Assembly (NCBI GenBank): GCA_034509735.1
Contig: JACGWO010000005.1
Location: 22,438,383-22,502,382 of the forward strand
DNA from: Sesamum alatum
Lineage: Eukaryota; Streptophyta; Magnoliopsida; Lamiales; Pedaliaceae
Reading direction: 5' to 3'
DNA: 64,000 nucleotides
Below the pieces are notes generated by a model. The model did no database searches, had not been told where the DNA came from, and saw only the letters and a program-made list of their open reading frames with translations. Below, piece after piece: positions 1 to 10,775 of the stretch (the first letter of the stretch is position 1; the number at the start of each line of letters is the position of its first letter). A program made the position numbers and the translations under genes.

Positions 1-534
1 TTTGCATTGCCCTTTGGCATGTGGCGCCGGCATTTTTTAATCCAAAATGCATGACTTTGTAGCAAATATATACCTTTAGGAGTGCAAAATTCTATTAATT
101 CCTCATCAGCTAGTGCCATACGTATTTGATTATATCCGAATGATCCATCCATGAAAGATAGGGCTTCATGATCCGTAGTGGCGTCTATATTAACTCGACG
201 GTAGGAAGTCGTCTTTGGGACATACATTATTCAAGTCCCTAAAGTCAACACATACTCGTATCTGCCCATTCTTCTTTCTCACGGGGACGATACTGGAAAT
301 CCATGTAAGATACATGACTTCTCGAATAAAAACAACTTCAATGAGTTTGTTTACTTCGCATTCAATCAATGGGATCAACTCAGGTCGAAACCTACGTTGA
401 GCTTGTTTGACAGGACGAGCCCCTTTCTTTACGGATAAGTAGTGCACAACTACTTTTGGATCTAGCCCAGGCATTTCTTTGTGGGACCATGCAAACATCT
501 TTATATTCATGAAGTAGCACGACATAAACCTCAT
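1..534 (-). pseudogene. gypsy reverse transcriptase, N-terminal part (broken, runs off window)
   Basis: The minus frame at 534-190 contains the motif VRKKNGQIRVCVDFRDLN followed by CPKDDF, the classic start of the plant Ty3/gypsy RT domain. RT-like sequence continues in other frames to position 1 (a block with GSFGYNQIRMA and then TPKGIY), so at least one frameshift lies near 190. The catalytic YxDD box is not in the window. In an active element RT copies the genomic RNA into cDNA inside virus-like particles; this copy cannot encode a working enzyme. Confidence in the family is high, in exact ends low. Confidence 0.85.
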
Positions 535-1530
535 CTTCTTCCGGGGTTAAAGAGGCACTTGTGTAAATTGATCGGGGATTTTCGGCATTACCTAGATTGA
601 CTTCTTTTAATTCGTCAACGGTGGCTTTAATGCCTTCATTAAGTTCTAGAGGAGCGTCTTCAGCATCTTCTTCTTCAACCTCCTGATTTTCAATTAAGGT
701 GATATGATGAGCTCGAGCGATATCTTCTTTAGCACTGCCGATAATATAATTGGATGATGCTACGCTTTCTCTCTCATCCTCGTCATCAAGTTGAACTTGT
801 GTGAAGACCGTTTTTTGTGCTTTAACCTTCAAGACCCTGCTACATGATATGTCTAAAGTTGTGTGGCGTCTCATTTTGGAAGGAATCAGACTTGTGAGCT
901 TTTGTGTATACGAGGACGTGTTGTCTTCCTTTGGCTGTGCGGCTACCTTGGATACGCCTTTCATTTGATACCCCGTTGTTCTGGGTGAACCAAGTCTATC
1001 AAAAACAAATTCATTATTAGTCTTTCTGTGCATCATTCTTTTATGTGGGCCAAGTTTGTTGAAAACAGACTCTCGTGGATTTCCTTCCTTTGGTCGTCTT
1101 TAGTTGAAGAGAAACTTTCACTGACATGGTTGTTGCTGGCCCTTTTTCCTCGTGGATAGGATTAGGAGGGATAAAGCCAAGACCCACGCGAGAATCTGGG
1201 ATTGCATGCCCTTTTTCCTTCAACATTACTTGTGTGGCGTTGAGACCATGGAGCTACTTACTGGTGGCTTTAGGAGGAAGTTTTGCAAGAGCTAGCCTTT
1301 CTTGTGGATTATACCCGGCTTTAACAAGCAACTTGAAGGCTTTGGATCATATCCTTCTCCATTTATGGCAAACGTCTCATGTCCCTTTTCTTCCTGTTGG
1401 GTTGAGGGAACAAATTCTTTAAGTGACGGCTTCAATGGTTGCTTCATGTTGATCTGAGTTAATGGTAGAGTCAGGCTCTTTGAAAATTCAGCCTCGATGG
1501 TGGATAGCTCATTTCTCCTCATGCTTCGAT
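535..1530 (-). pseudogene. gypsy polyprotein linker between protease and RT
   Basis: Minus-strand open stretches at 1036-392, 1226-1041 and 1522-1292 join the protease to the RT. The first is rich in acidic residues (DDEDERES, EVEEEDAEDAPLE) and leads into the RT domain. I recognise no separate domain. The position and charge pattern fit the poorly conserved linker in Tat-like plant gypsy polyproteins. Frame changes at about 1036 and 1290 show that it is broken. Plus-strand open frames here are antisense shadows. Confidence 0.55.
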
Positions 1531-1654
1531 CATCATGAGACTTTGGTTTTTCTGAGAGTGAAATCTCTTTTCCTCTTTTGGCAGTTTCGACATAGTACTT
1601 GGCGTCAGCGAAGTGCGACTCAGCTTTGGTAAAAGGCTTAGTATCACCGAGTAA

Positions 1655-2077
1655 CTATTTCACTACACCATTGCGACAGTATTTGAAGCATGTATGCCAT
1701 GTTAAGGGGACCACAGAATTTTCATGCAACCAAGGGCAGCTAAGAAGGATGTTGTAAGAAGTCTTGGCGTCTATAACATGAAATAGTGCGGTTGACGCCA
1801 TATCGCCCATCGATAATTCCATCCTTACAATGCCAACAACCCTTTGTCCTCCTTGATTGAAGCCTTGAATCATGAGTCGGCTAATTGAGAGCTCGTCCAT
1901 TGGGATTCCCAAGTCTTTCAAGGTTCGTAGGGGTAAGATATTGACTGTAGAGCCTCCATCGATTAGTATTCTATTCACCTTTTGTTCACGTGCATATCCA
2001 GAAACGAACAAGGGGCGGTTATGAGGCTTGGACCCAAGAAGCAAATCTTCGTCATGAAAGTAATGGTGGACATGCAT
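1655..2077 (-). pseudogene. gypsy retropepsin-type aspartic protease
   Basis: The 140-residue minus-strand frame contains RILIDGGSTVNILP, the retropepsin active-site motif in its DGGS variant common in plant gypsy elements, then LGIP and a hydrophobic strand region ending in NILLSCPWLHE, which resembles the conserved ILG-type motif and flap-distal region of retroelement proteases. In an active element it cleaves the Gag-Pol polyprotein. It sits between gag (right) and the RT linker (left), as expected. The frame ends with a stop at the left. The core looks intact but is not joined in frame to its neighbours. Confidence 0.85.
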
Positions 2078-2089
2078 TCATTAGTATCA

Positions 2090-3628
2090 GAGGAATCTTC
2101 TTTTTTGGACAGTGTGTCCTCATTGATCGTAGTATCGTTTTCATGTGTGGTATTCCAGGAAGCTTTACTGTCAAAAGACCTACACTTGATCGATGTCACG
2201 TTTGCTGCTGCAGTATCTTCTTCAAGAGAGAGTTTACCTTGGCGAGCTAACTGCATGACTTTGTCTTCGACCAGAAAGCAATCCTATATTGAATGACCCA
2301 CTAAACGATGATATTTGCAATATTTTGGGTCATCTGTTCGTTCGGCCTTCTCAAGTCCCTTTGCTTCAGGAAATTCGATGAGGTTAGCTTCCAACAAGTC
2401 ATCAAATATGCCGGGGACATCAGAATCAAGGAAGGGATATTGATTTGCTTGCATTTCTTTAAACATTAATTTTTTTTTTTTTTGCGATCTCTCATAAGAA
2501 GCATTTTGCTTCGGGGTAACGTTGTCTTTTGTCGCGCTCCTAAGCTTGAATGGTGCTACATTCACTGCCATTGATTCCTTTCTTGGAGGTTTTGAAAAAA
2601 AGTTTGCCCTCTTTCTTGATTTCTTGCATTTCCTTGATTCAGCGGGGTTCTTGGACCGGTGTTTCTTCTACTCCACTTGATGTGGTACTTAACTCCATGT
2701 CATGTGCACGAGTGGCCAAATCAAATGATCTGGGTAGGATTCCTTGGAGGATATACAGGAGGCCCTAATGCATCCCTTGAATGTATATCTCAATAGCGGA
2801 AGCTTCAGATAACCGATCTTCGCATTTAAGGCTCAGATTCCTCCACCTATTGATATAATAGATGACTGGCTCATCCTTCCACTGGTGGGAATTTGTAAGC
2901 TCAATCATGCTGACAGTGCGCCGAGTGTTATAGAATCGATTGAGAAATTCTTGCTCTAGCTGTTCTCATCCATCAATTGAACCAGCCTCCAAATCAGTAT
3001 ACCAGTCAAATGCATTCCCTTTTAGTGATCGGATAAATTGCTTGACTAGGTGATCTCCATATGTTCCAACGTTGTTGCACGTTTCAGCGAAGTGAGCTAC
3101 GTGCTGCTTAGGGTTGCCTTTACCATCAAATTATTGGAACTTTGGCGGTTAGTAGCCCATCGGCATCTTCAAGCTGTAAATTCTTGGAGTGTAGGGCTTG
3201 GAGTAAGTAAGGGATGACCTTGAACTTCCCTCAGTCCTACTCCTGATGGTCCCTTCGATGAATTCTTTCAATTGGTCTACAGGAAGCAATCCATTGTACG
3301 AGACTTGAAGCTCTTTTGTAGGTTTATCTTTCTCGATATAGTGTTGCTTTGTGGATACTTCTGCTTCATCATGAGCCTCAATTTGTTTTCCCCAGATTTA
3401 GCTCGTGTCAACGTCATATGGCCTGTTGATCAACCTAGAAATTTAGGCATCTTGTCCTTGGACATGCTTGGTGAGTCCCTCGATAGCTCTTGTCAGACTT
3501 AAAATATGCTCTTCCAAGGTTGTTGCATTCGTCACCATGGCTGGGGCCACATTCATTGTGAAGGAGTAGCTAGACACGGAATGAGGAGAGGACGGAGGAG
3601 ATTTATCTTCGTCATCTTCACTTGCATG
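2090..3628 (-). pseudogene. gypsy gag, main part (broken)
   Basis: Read leftwards, the sequence gives a Ser/Pro-rich N-terminal stretch (3637-3443), a Retrotrans_gag-like core between about 3120 and 2700 (EQEFLNRFYNTRRT, then INRWR, with a stop in place of a tryptophan just before it), and a C-terminal stretch at 2571-2284 ending in CKYHRLVGHS followed by a stop and DC. The last part is a CCHC-like knuckle (C-x3-H-x5-H-x4-C style) in which one codon has become a stop. Gag forms the particle and binds RNA. The N-terminal end is cut at 3629 by a solo LTR, and the open frame resumes at 7560. Confidence 0.8.
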
Positions 3629-4115
3629 TGAAAGCAAGCGTGGATCGTCCCAGGAGGGAGCACGAATGCGGAAACGCGGTAAATTAAAACCATGAAAAAT
3701 AAAACATGCTTAAACGGAAAGTAAATGCAAGTTCAAGGGGTGTTCCCTTGAACCTCCCGGGTGTTTGGTGTATCTCATGATCAAAGTAAAACATGCAATA
3801 TCATGGTGGCCATAGGGTTGTAATGAAAAAGGCAGCGTGAAACCTACCCGTCGTCGTTTTCTTCAAACTGCTATGTGCATTGTTCTACGTTTTGCCACCA
3901 AGATTCCCAAACAGAAACCCTCTAAATTGTCCACCTAATCCACCGGATTTTTGATCCCCCGTGCTAGAAAGAAATCAAGAGAAATTATATAGGAGGACAA
4001 ATCGACCTAGCGTTATTAATTAACGTGATCGATTTGCCTATAGCTCTCTTGTATCAAAACAAGGAACTTGGAGAGGAGAGGGGAAGGGTCGGCCGAGAGA
4101 GGGAGAGATGATGGC

Positions 4116-4133
4116 CGAGTGTGTGTGTGTGTG
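4116..4133. repeat. (GT)n microsatellite
   Basis: A short GT dinucleotide run inside the outer solo LTR, next to the purine-rich segment GGAGAGGGGAAGG. It lies at the same relative position as the longer GT run of the inner LTR, so the repeat is an inherited part of this LTR family. Confidence 0.8.
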
Positions 4134-4236
4134 CCAGAGATTCAACACCTTGAGGTGTGTATTTCTATGAGTATTTATAGAAGATGACTTCTCCTAGTCC
4201 TCTTCAAACCCTCATAGAGAACCCTAGGTTGACTAG

Positions 4237-4748
4237 TGAAAGATGGTGGATCGTCCCGGGAAATAGCGCGAATGCGGAAGCGCGGTATAAAATTAAATTA
4301 CAAAAATTTAAACATGCTTTTACGTAAAAATAAAGAACACGTTCAAGGGGTGTACCCTTGAAGTTCCTGGGTGTTTGGTGTATCTCATAAATTAAAAACA
4401 TAGAAACAATCATGGAGGCCATAGGATTAAAAATAAAAGAGGGACGAAAAAGTAAATCGGGACCTACCGATTGTCGTTTTCGTCTTCTAACCGGTACTCT
4501 CGTTGTTCCCCGATTTGCACCAAATCTCATATATGAGATTCTCCAAATTGTGACACGCAATGCACCCACGTATCTTGCACGTCGTGCTAGTGAACAAACA
4601 AGTATATTGGGGAGGACGGATCAATCACACGTTATTAATTTAACGGGATTAATCCTCCTATGTTCAACTGTTCAAGAACAAAAGAACAAGAAAATAATAT
4701 TCTTGAGAGAGAGAGAGAGAGAGGGCGGACAAGAGGAGAGAGAGCACG

Positions 4749-4797
<49 letters not shown>

Positions 4798-6239
4798 CAT
4801 CATCTCTCTTATGGTGAGGGGCTAGGACTATATATAGAGGAGGAGTTTAATCCTCTTCAAACTCCAACTCTAAAGAAGACTATTTTGACTAGGATTTTGA
4901 CCTAGTTAAAGTCCTAGTCAAAGTAGTAATTTGACCTAGTCAAATTAATCCTAGCCATCCATCTCTCCTTTTTAATCTCAACCATTAATTTAATTTAATG
5001 GAAATTTTAAAATCTATTTAAATATTCCAAAGGGCAATAAATAAATATAATAAATATAAATATTTATTCTAGGCCCATTAAATTAATTTTCTAATAAAAC
5101 TAATTTATTAGATTAATCCCTTTTATCTAATAAAAGGAATTAATTCTCTCCAAGAAAATAAAGGACCCGATTAAATCCAATTTAGTTATTCCATTTCTCC
5201 AAATATTTAATTCTAAATTAAATACTTAATGTGTGTGGATTGTGTGTGACTCTTTAGGTTCACCTTTCAGCTAGACTTGGTCGGATTCCTAGAATCCGCC
5301 CGTTACCATGGGTGGCCATCTAGCAACGGTCCATGGCACTAGAGACTAGGTGAATATTCGGGGATGAACATTTCGGCTCTAACAGTACACTTGTCCTTCC
5401 GTCTACAGTCTCACTACTTAGGGTCTAGGGCACGGAAAATGCAGGTACCCATTTTGGACCTAAATGTCGGTTTGTCCTTACCAAACGCCGCAAGGGAAAC
5501 CTTCCCTTCTGTTCAGTTACTGTGGTCATAGATTTTAGTGACAAGACACAGAGCATATGTGAGACTCAACTGTCAATGCCTCTTGACAGGAGACAAATCC
5601 TTTCTTGGAAACTACTGTCACTCTGTACACCGGAGCTGCACTAGACATGGCTTATGACTACTCAAGTGTTTCTTGGCAATCTCTCACCATATCTAAGATA
5701 CAACCCTGATATACAGGTAAACTCAGCAGTTCCTCAAGTTAAAGGACTTGACCTGTACTGTTGGAACCGGGAACACACGTCATACCTAGCCGACCCTACT
5801 CAAGGTCCTCCGTAAGACGGTTCCCGCGAGTCACCTAAGTCAGCTGCTCCCTAGCAGGCTAACCCACTAACACTGCTTAGACGACCCTCGTCACTTGTCG
5901 ATGAAATACAACAGCAAATGCTTAGTGGAAGTCTTAAGGGGAATCTCGGTACCCATTTTCGAGATTCCTTGACTTGGAGATTTCCGGACTGATTCGGCAA
6001 GACTGATTTCATGGACCTACCTCCAAGCATAGTCCCAGTCCCCGAAATACGTTTTTAGTCCGTGAGCTTTGTTTGCATAGTGAACAGATATGTAATGCAG
6101 ATAAAGTGAATACAAACAAAGTAATGCCAAATGAATTTCACTTCTTTATTCATTAATAATTTACCAAATCCCTGAAATTGTCTAGACATAAGTTACATTT
6201 TTCCTGCCAAGATTGGCTACATGGTCACCTATTCTAACA
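4237..6239 (-). mobile_element. solo copia-type LTR (inner, nested)
   Basis: It starts TGAAAGATGGTGGATCGTCC and ends GGTCACCTATTCTAACA, the same termini as the LTR that it interrupts, and is 2,003 bp long. The flanks are ACTAG on the left and ACTTAG on the right, a likely target duplication with a one-base indel. It contains (GA)n at 4705-4723 and (GT)n at 4752-4795. The block at about 5250-5355 (TTTAGGTTCACC, CAGCTAGACTTGG, ACCATGGGTGGCC) is shared with the full-length copia LTRs further right, so it belongs to the same superfamily as a diverged subfamily. Confidence 0.8.
4705..4795. repeat. (GA)n and (GT)n microsatellites
   Basis: A GA run at 4705-4723 is followed, after about 30 bases, by an uninterrupted GT run of over 40 bases at 4752-4795. 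Both lie in the inner solo LTR. Apparent open frames here encode only Cys-Val and Arg-Glu repeats and are not genes. Confidence 0.95.
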
Positions 6240-7639
6240 ACTTAGTCAAATCCTAGTCAACTTAGGAAAAGACCAAGTCAAACTTGATCTTGGCCATTGA
6301 TCTCTCCATTCAATCTCATCCGTTCATCTCTTAGATGGATTCCATGGAATATTCCTAACGCTTTAAATAATTAAATAATTATTTTATGCCTATCTCCTCA
6401 AATTAATAAATTTAATTTATTAGTTAATTCTATTTAATCCAATTAAATAATTAACAATCCAAGAAAAGTGAACCAATTTAATCTAATTAAATTGTTCTAC
6501 CTCCCGGAATTAATTTCAAATTAATTCCCCCGCTACCGATGATTTGTGTGTCTCTTTAGGTTCACCCTCAGCTAGACTTGGCAATCTTCAGTCATCTTAT
6601 ACTGGAAAATCGTTTGTCACCATGGGTGGCCGTCTAGCAACGGTCCATGGTACTAGAGATTAGATGAATATTTATGGCATGAACATTTAGGCTTTTTAGT
6701 ACATTTGTCCTTCCGTCTTCCATCTCACGGATGTAGTCTAGGGTGTGGACAATAGGTGTCGGTACCCATTATTGTCCATAGCCTAGGCTCGTCCATACCA
6801 AACATCACAGGGATCCTATCCCACTGCTCAGTTACTGTGGCCACGAATTTACTGGAGGACGAGTCTCAGAGTGTAAGTGAGACATCATTGTTAATCCTAT
6901 TGATAGGAGACGAATTCTATATTAGGACCTACTGTTCACACTGCACACCTGGACTGTACTAGATAGGGCTTATGAAAACCCATTCTTTTGACTTGGTAGC
7001 CTCTTGCCAAACATAAGATGCAACTATGGTGTGCATGTGACCACAATAGTCCCTCAAGTGCGAGGACCAAACTCGTACTGTCGGAACCGGCAAGTCAAGT
7101 TATACCGACCAACCCACTCAAGGTTTTCCATAAGACGATTCCCACGAATCACCTCAGTCAGCCGGCACCAAGCTGGCTAAGCCACTAACATTGCGTGGAC
7201 GACCTTCGTCAATTTTCGATGAAACACGACTGCAATCGCTTAGTGAAAGTCTCAAATGGACTCTCGATACCCTATCTCGAGATCCTTCGACTTGGAGTAT
7301 ATCAGATCAATCCACATAAACTAATTTCATGACCTGCCATCCTATGTGCAGTCCAGTTTCTTGGATTACGATTTCGGTCTGTGGATTTTGTATGTGCATT
7401 GAACAGATTGTAATATAAGGCAGTTAAGTGAATACAAACAAAGAATAAGCGCCAAATATGAATATCACTTTTATTCATGAACTTTATTTAAACACCAAAT
7501 TGTTAAAAATAGGTTACTTAAGCCTAATAGAATTGGCTTCACGGTCACCTATTCTAACAGAATGGCTAGGTATGAAGGCGTCCTTTTGAGCAAACTCAAT
7601 GGGAGGAGTGCCAAAATTTGTAAACAAATTTTCGTATTC

Positions 7640-8550
7640 CTAAATTTAACAAAACAAGAAACTAGTACAAATAAATTCTTTGAATTCGATTGAATATTTG
7701 TGGGTGCAAAATCTCTACTTAAATCTCTGATTCTTCACTTCGAGAACGCAGTCTTTGACTTCGGCAATTTTGGAGGTAAAACTTGATGTTTTATCTCCTT
7801 CGACGTTGACTTTGACTTTGAATAATGTTAATTCGGGGATCGTTGACTTGTTCCCGGATTAAACGGTATAAACTTGAAGATGTTCTTCTTGAACTTGAAT
7901 ATTTCTTGGTGGATTTTGAGGCTTCAATCTTCCACCAAGGTGAACTTACTTCTTGATAACGTTAATTCGTGGGTCATTTGACTTCTTCTCGAATCGAATG
8001 TTGACTTTGGATGACATCCACGACAAACACCTTGATTATTGCCTTGAATGCCGTGGATCTTCTTTTATTTGCACTTGAGAGGATTTGGGGACTCTTGCTT
8101 GTGTCTTAACTTGCTTTCAATGGTGTGTGTGTGTGTGTGTGTGTGTGTCTTCAATTGTGTGTGTTGAATGACTTCCAATGACCCCTTTATATAGTTGTCA
8201 AAGAGGTAGAGTGTGGTAAACTTGAACACTTATTTTATATTATCTCTTTATTTTAATTTAAAGGGATAATACATTAAATATTTGGGAAGACATGATTGGT
8301 TGATTTTGATATTATCTCTTTAATTTTTTTATTTTTTCAAAGAGATAATATAAAAAATATTTGTCTTGATTTGATTGGCCAAAACACCACATTTGCTACT
8401 TGTCGGCCGTCAATTTGATGATGAAAATATATATTAAAATATCAATTAAATTAACTATTTATATTTGGAATTAATTTAGTAAATTCGTAAAATATAAATA
8501 GAAAAGGGAATATAATTGATAAGTAATATATATTTTTCACTTGTCGTCAT
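7640..8550. other. no gene; probable gypsy leader or LTR sequence
   Basis: This stretch continues the gypsy element beyond the resumed gag frame. It has repeated TTGACTTTG/TCTTCTTGAACTTGA motifs, a (GT)n run at 8121-8149 and then very AT-rich DNA. It is probably the 5' leader or LTR of the gypsy element (minus-strand orientation), but I could not find clear TG/CA ends or a primer-binding site. Confidence 0.4.
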
Positions 8551-9360
8551 TTAATTGGGTGCAAAATTAACTTGTCTACAACAAGAAAGTTGATTACCTT
8601 TCTTTTCAAGCCAAATCTTGAATTTAGGGCATTCCTTCTTTATGTGTCCCTTCTTTTTACAAAAGAAACACTTTGACTCCTTAATTTCTCCATAAGGAGA
8701 TTCCTTTGCCATCCCTTTTCCTTTGACTTGATTTTTAGTCTTTCCTTTTTGTAGCCTTATGCACACGTTCCCTAGCCTCCATGATAATCTTCCTTCCTCT
8801 TGCGCACACATATTCATCAGTTCATTAATTGACCATTTGTTCTTATGTGTGTTGTAGGAGATTTCGAAAAGAGCATATTGAGGTGGCAAGGTATTCAAAA
8901 TGTAGCGCACAAGGAAAGATTCAGACATATCAACTTCAAGAGATTTTTAATCAAGCCGCAATGCCAATCATTCGCATAATATGCTAATGCACACCACTTA
9001 AACCGGTGAGTTTTTTATAAGTAAAACTCATAATCAGGGTGATGGCTAGTGCTTTATCTGAAGATGCAAACTGATCATCTATGGCCTTCAGCAACTCATG
9101 GACACTATCATGTTGATCAACTGAACCTTAATTACTAACCGAGATTTTAGTCTTTATAAACATGACACTGAGGCAATTAGATCGCTCCCACTTTTCATAA
9201 AGATCAATCTCATCTGGCTGGCTAGTTTCAGTAATGAGAACCGGTTCATCTTTTCTTATAGTATAATCAATGTCCATACAGCCCAAATGAAGAAGAACTC
9301 TCTCATCCACACTTTATAATTATCACCTCTTAGTTCGGGATATCACACTTCATATCAGAG
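8551..9360 (-). pseudogene. copia gag remnant with CCHC zinc knuckle
   Basis: The minus frame at 8928-8551 contains a run of basic residues and CFFCKKKGHIKKECPKF, a textbook CCHC knuckle (C-x2-C-x4-H-x4-C) of Ty1/copia Gag. The N-terminal part lies at 9310-9128 and contains ETSQPDEIDLYEKWERSN and LSVMFIKT, matching the conserved copia gag start (YEKWERSN, MFIK). The two parts are in different frames with stops between, and no protease, integrase or RT follows on the left, where gypsy sequence begins. Gag would coat RNA in cytoplasmic particles; this copy is dead. It belongs to a different family from the copia elements at 10.8 and 31.2 kb. Confidence 0.8.
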
Positions 9361-9955
9361 AAATTCATAAGTTGAAAGACTGCAATACAATGTACATGCT
9401 TATGTCACAAAATAGAGACAGCAAACTTAATCATGCCTTACCAATGTAAAATATGCAATTAATGAATCAACAATAACAATTGCCTGTGGGCTAAATTCCT
9501 AAGTCAGTGATTCATATGTCTTTATGATGAAACTATCAAGTTACATTCCATTTCCCAATCCCTGTGGATAAATCAAGAAACATAACGTAATATTTCATCC
9601 TAATTAATTATACATGTGCAACAAAACCTGTAGGATGATCTCATTGCACAGATATAATCAATCACAATTAATGACCTTTTACTATAGATGTGATCTTGAA
9701 TCCTCAAAGCATAAATATATATATCAAAGATGTTGTGGCTAGTCTTTAATTAATGAAAATGCTAATCACAAGGCATTAAACTGCATGAATCAATTTGATT
9801 CATAAACTCATGACGGTTATATGTACAATAAATCCCATCATACGTATATTTGGAAGCTCAATAAATACATGATAACCTTAATTACATAATTTATACATAT
9901 ACCTTTAATTCTCAAGAAACAAACATTATGCTCAAATCAAGCCAGAGATAAGCAT

Positions 9956-9967
9956 GCTCTGATACAA
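9956..9967 (-). promoter_or_regulatory. tRNA-Met-like primer binding site of the copia remnant
   Basis: The plus-strand sequence GCTCTGATACAA is the complement of TTGTATCAGAGC and differs by one base from the plant initiator-tRNA-Met primer site TGGTATCAGAGC. It lies about 0.6 kb upstream, in minus-strand sense, of the gag remnant, as expected. The 5' LTR should therefore lie immediately to the right. Confidence 0.6.
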
Positions 9968-10775
9968 AATATAAGAAAAAAAAAAAAAGACTATCTAAAC
10001 AAAATCCAACAAAATTGCTGGCAAAATTTATATCTAATATATATGTGTTAATAACAACATATATATGTTAGATCATTGAGTGTGAAAGCGAATACTTTAG
10101 GATATAAACTTCCTGCCATTGATTCCAATTCAACTATAATGAAAATCGGAAGACTGCAGAAATATTGATGTTGGATTCTTCTGAAATCTGGTGCAGTCAA
10201 CCCGATGGTTTGTTTCCTTACAATCGTAGAATTTCAGGGGACCCAAGCCTTTAAGTCAAGTTTCCTAAGGAAAACTCCAGCAAAAAAACCAATGCTTACC
10301 CGAATGGGAGAAGAGGGTCAGCCAAATCAAAAATATCTCATGTATTCTTAATCAACGGTTACCGAAAGTTACTTAAGTTAGATAGTGGACCACATCAGAA
10401 AAACCGTCATGCAGAGATAAGCCGTGGGCATGGCTTAAGTCATACACATTTCTGTAGTGAGGAACAGAAACACATTTCTAATAAGTCGTGGCCACGAGTT
10501 ATCATAAATGCGCTAGATAGAAACGGTCATGTGATAAGCCGTGGCCACAGCTTATCATATGTCCGCTCTGTCTGAAAAACAACATGTCAGAACATTTGTC
10601 CAATATAACTCCAAATATTATACATGCATGAGCCTATAAGCATCTACCAAATCATGTGAGTTTATTATAATGTGGTTTTAGTATAATGTGAGTTATAGAT
10701 CGGATCAATGTATGTCTTAGTTTATTAATTTTGATACAAAATCATCATTTTCTATAAAAAAAAAAAGGGATACAC
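9968..10775 (-). mobile_element. probable 5' LTR of the copia remnant
   Basis: The position just beyond a primer-binding-site-like sequence makes this the expected 5' LTR of the gag remnant. It holds three near-palindromes around GATAAGCCGTGGCCAC (10416-10439, 10481-10502, 10533-10556), which would be typical of LTR enhancer elements. I did not find canonical TG...CA ends, and the right boundary is set only by the next element at 10776. The identification is therefore by context. Confidence 0.4.

Larger units (their letters stand above)
3629..7559 (-). mobile_element. solo copia-type LTR (outer), split by a second solo LTR
   Basis: On the plus strand it begins TGAAAGCAAGCGTGGATCGT and ends GTCACCTATTCTAACA, so on its own strand it runs TGTTAGAATAGG...CTTTCA with canonical TG...CA ends. 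It is interrupted at 4237-6239 by a related solo LTR; without that insert it is about 1.93 kb. The 5-bp flanks are GCATG (3624-3628) and GAATG (7560-7564), a target duplication with one mismatch. The host sequence on both sides is the gypsy gag, whose frame resumes across the insert. No internal retroelement sequence lies between its parts, so it is a solo LTR left by recombination between two LTRs. Confidence 0.8.
1..7640 (-). mobile_element. Ty3/gypsy LTR retrotransposon remnant, 5' part
   Basis: On the minus strand the order is gag (from about 7.6 kb, interrupted, down to 2.28 kb), aspartic protease (2.08-1.66 kb), a linker, and the start of reverse transcriptase running off the left window edge. 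Protease before RT with RT running off the edge, plus a protease with an IDGGST motif and an RT with a VDFRDLN motif, is the plant Ty3/gypsy arrangement. The long gag-protease and charged linker suggest a Tat/Retand-like lineage, but this is inference. The element is dead: stop codons and frameshifts occur throughout, for example a stop inside the gag zinc-knuckle region. Integrase, RNase H and the 3' LTR would lie left of the window. A solo LTR at 3629-7559 splits gag. Confidence 0.85.
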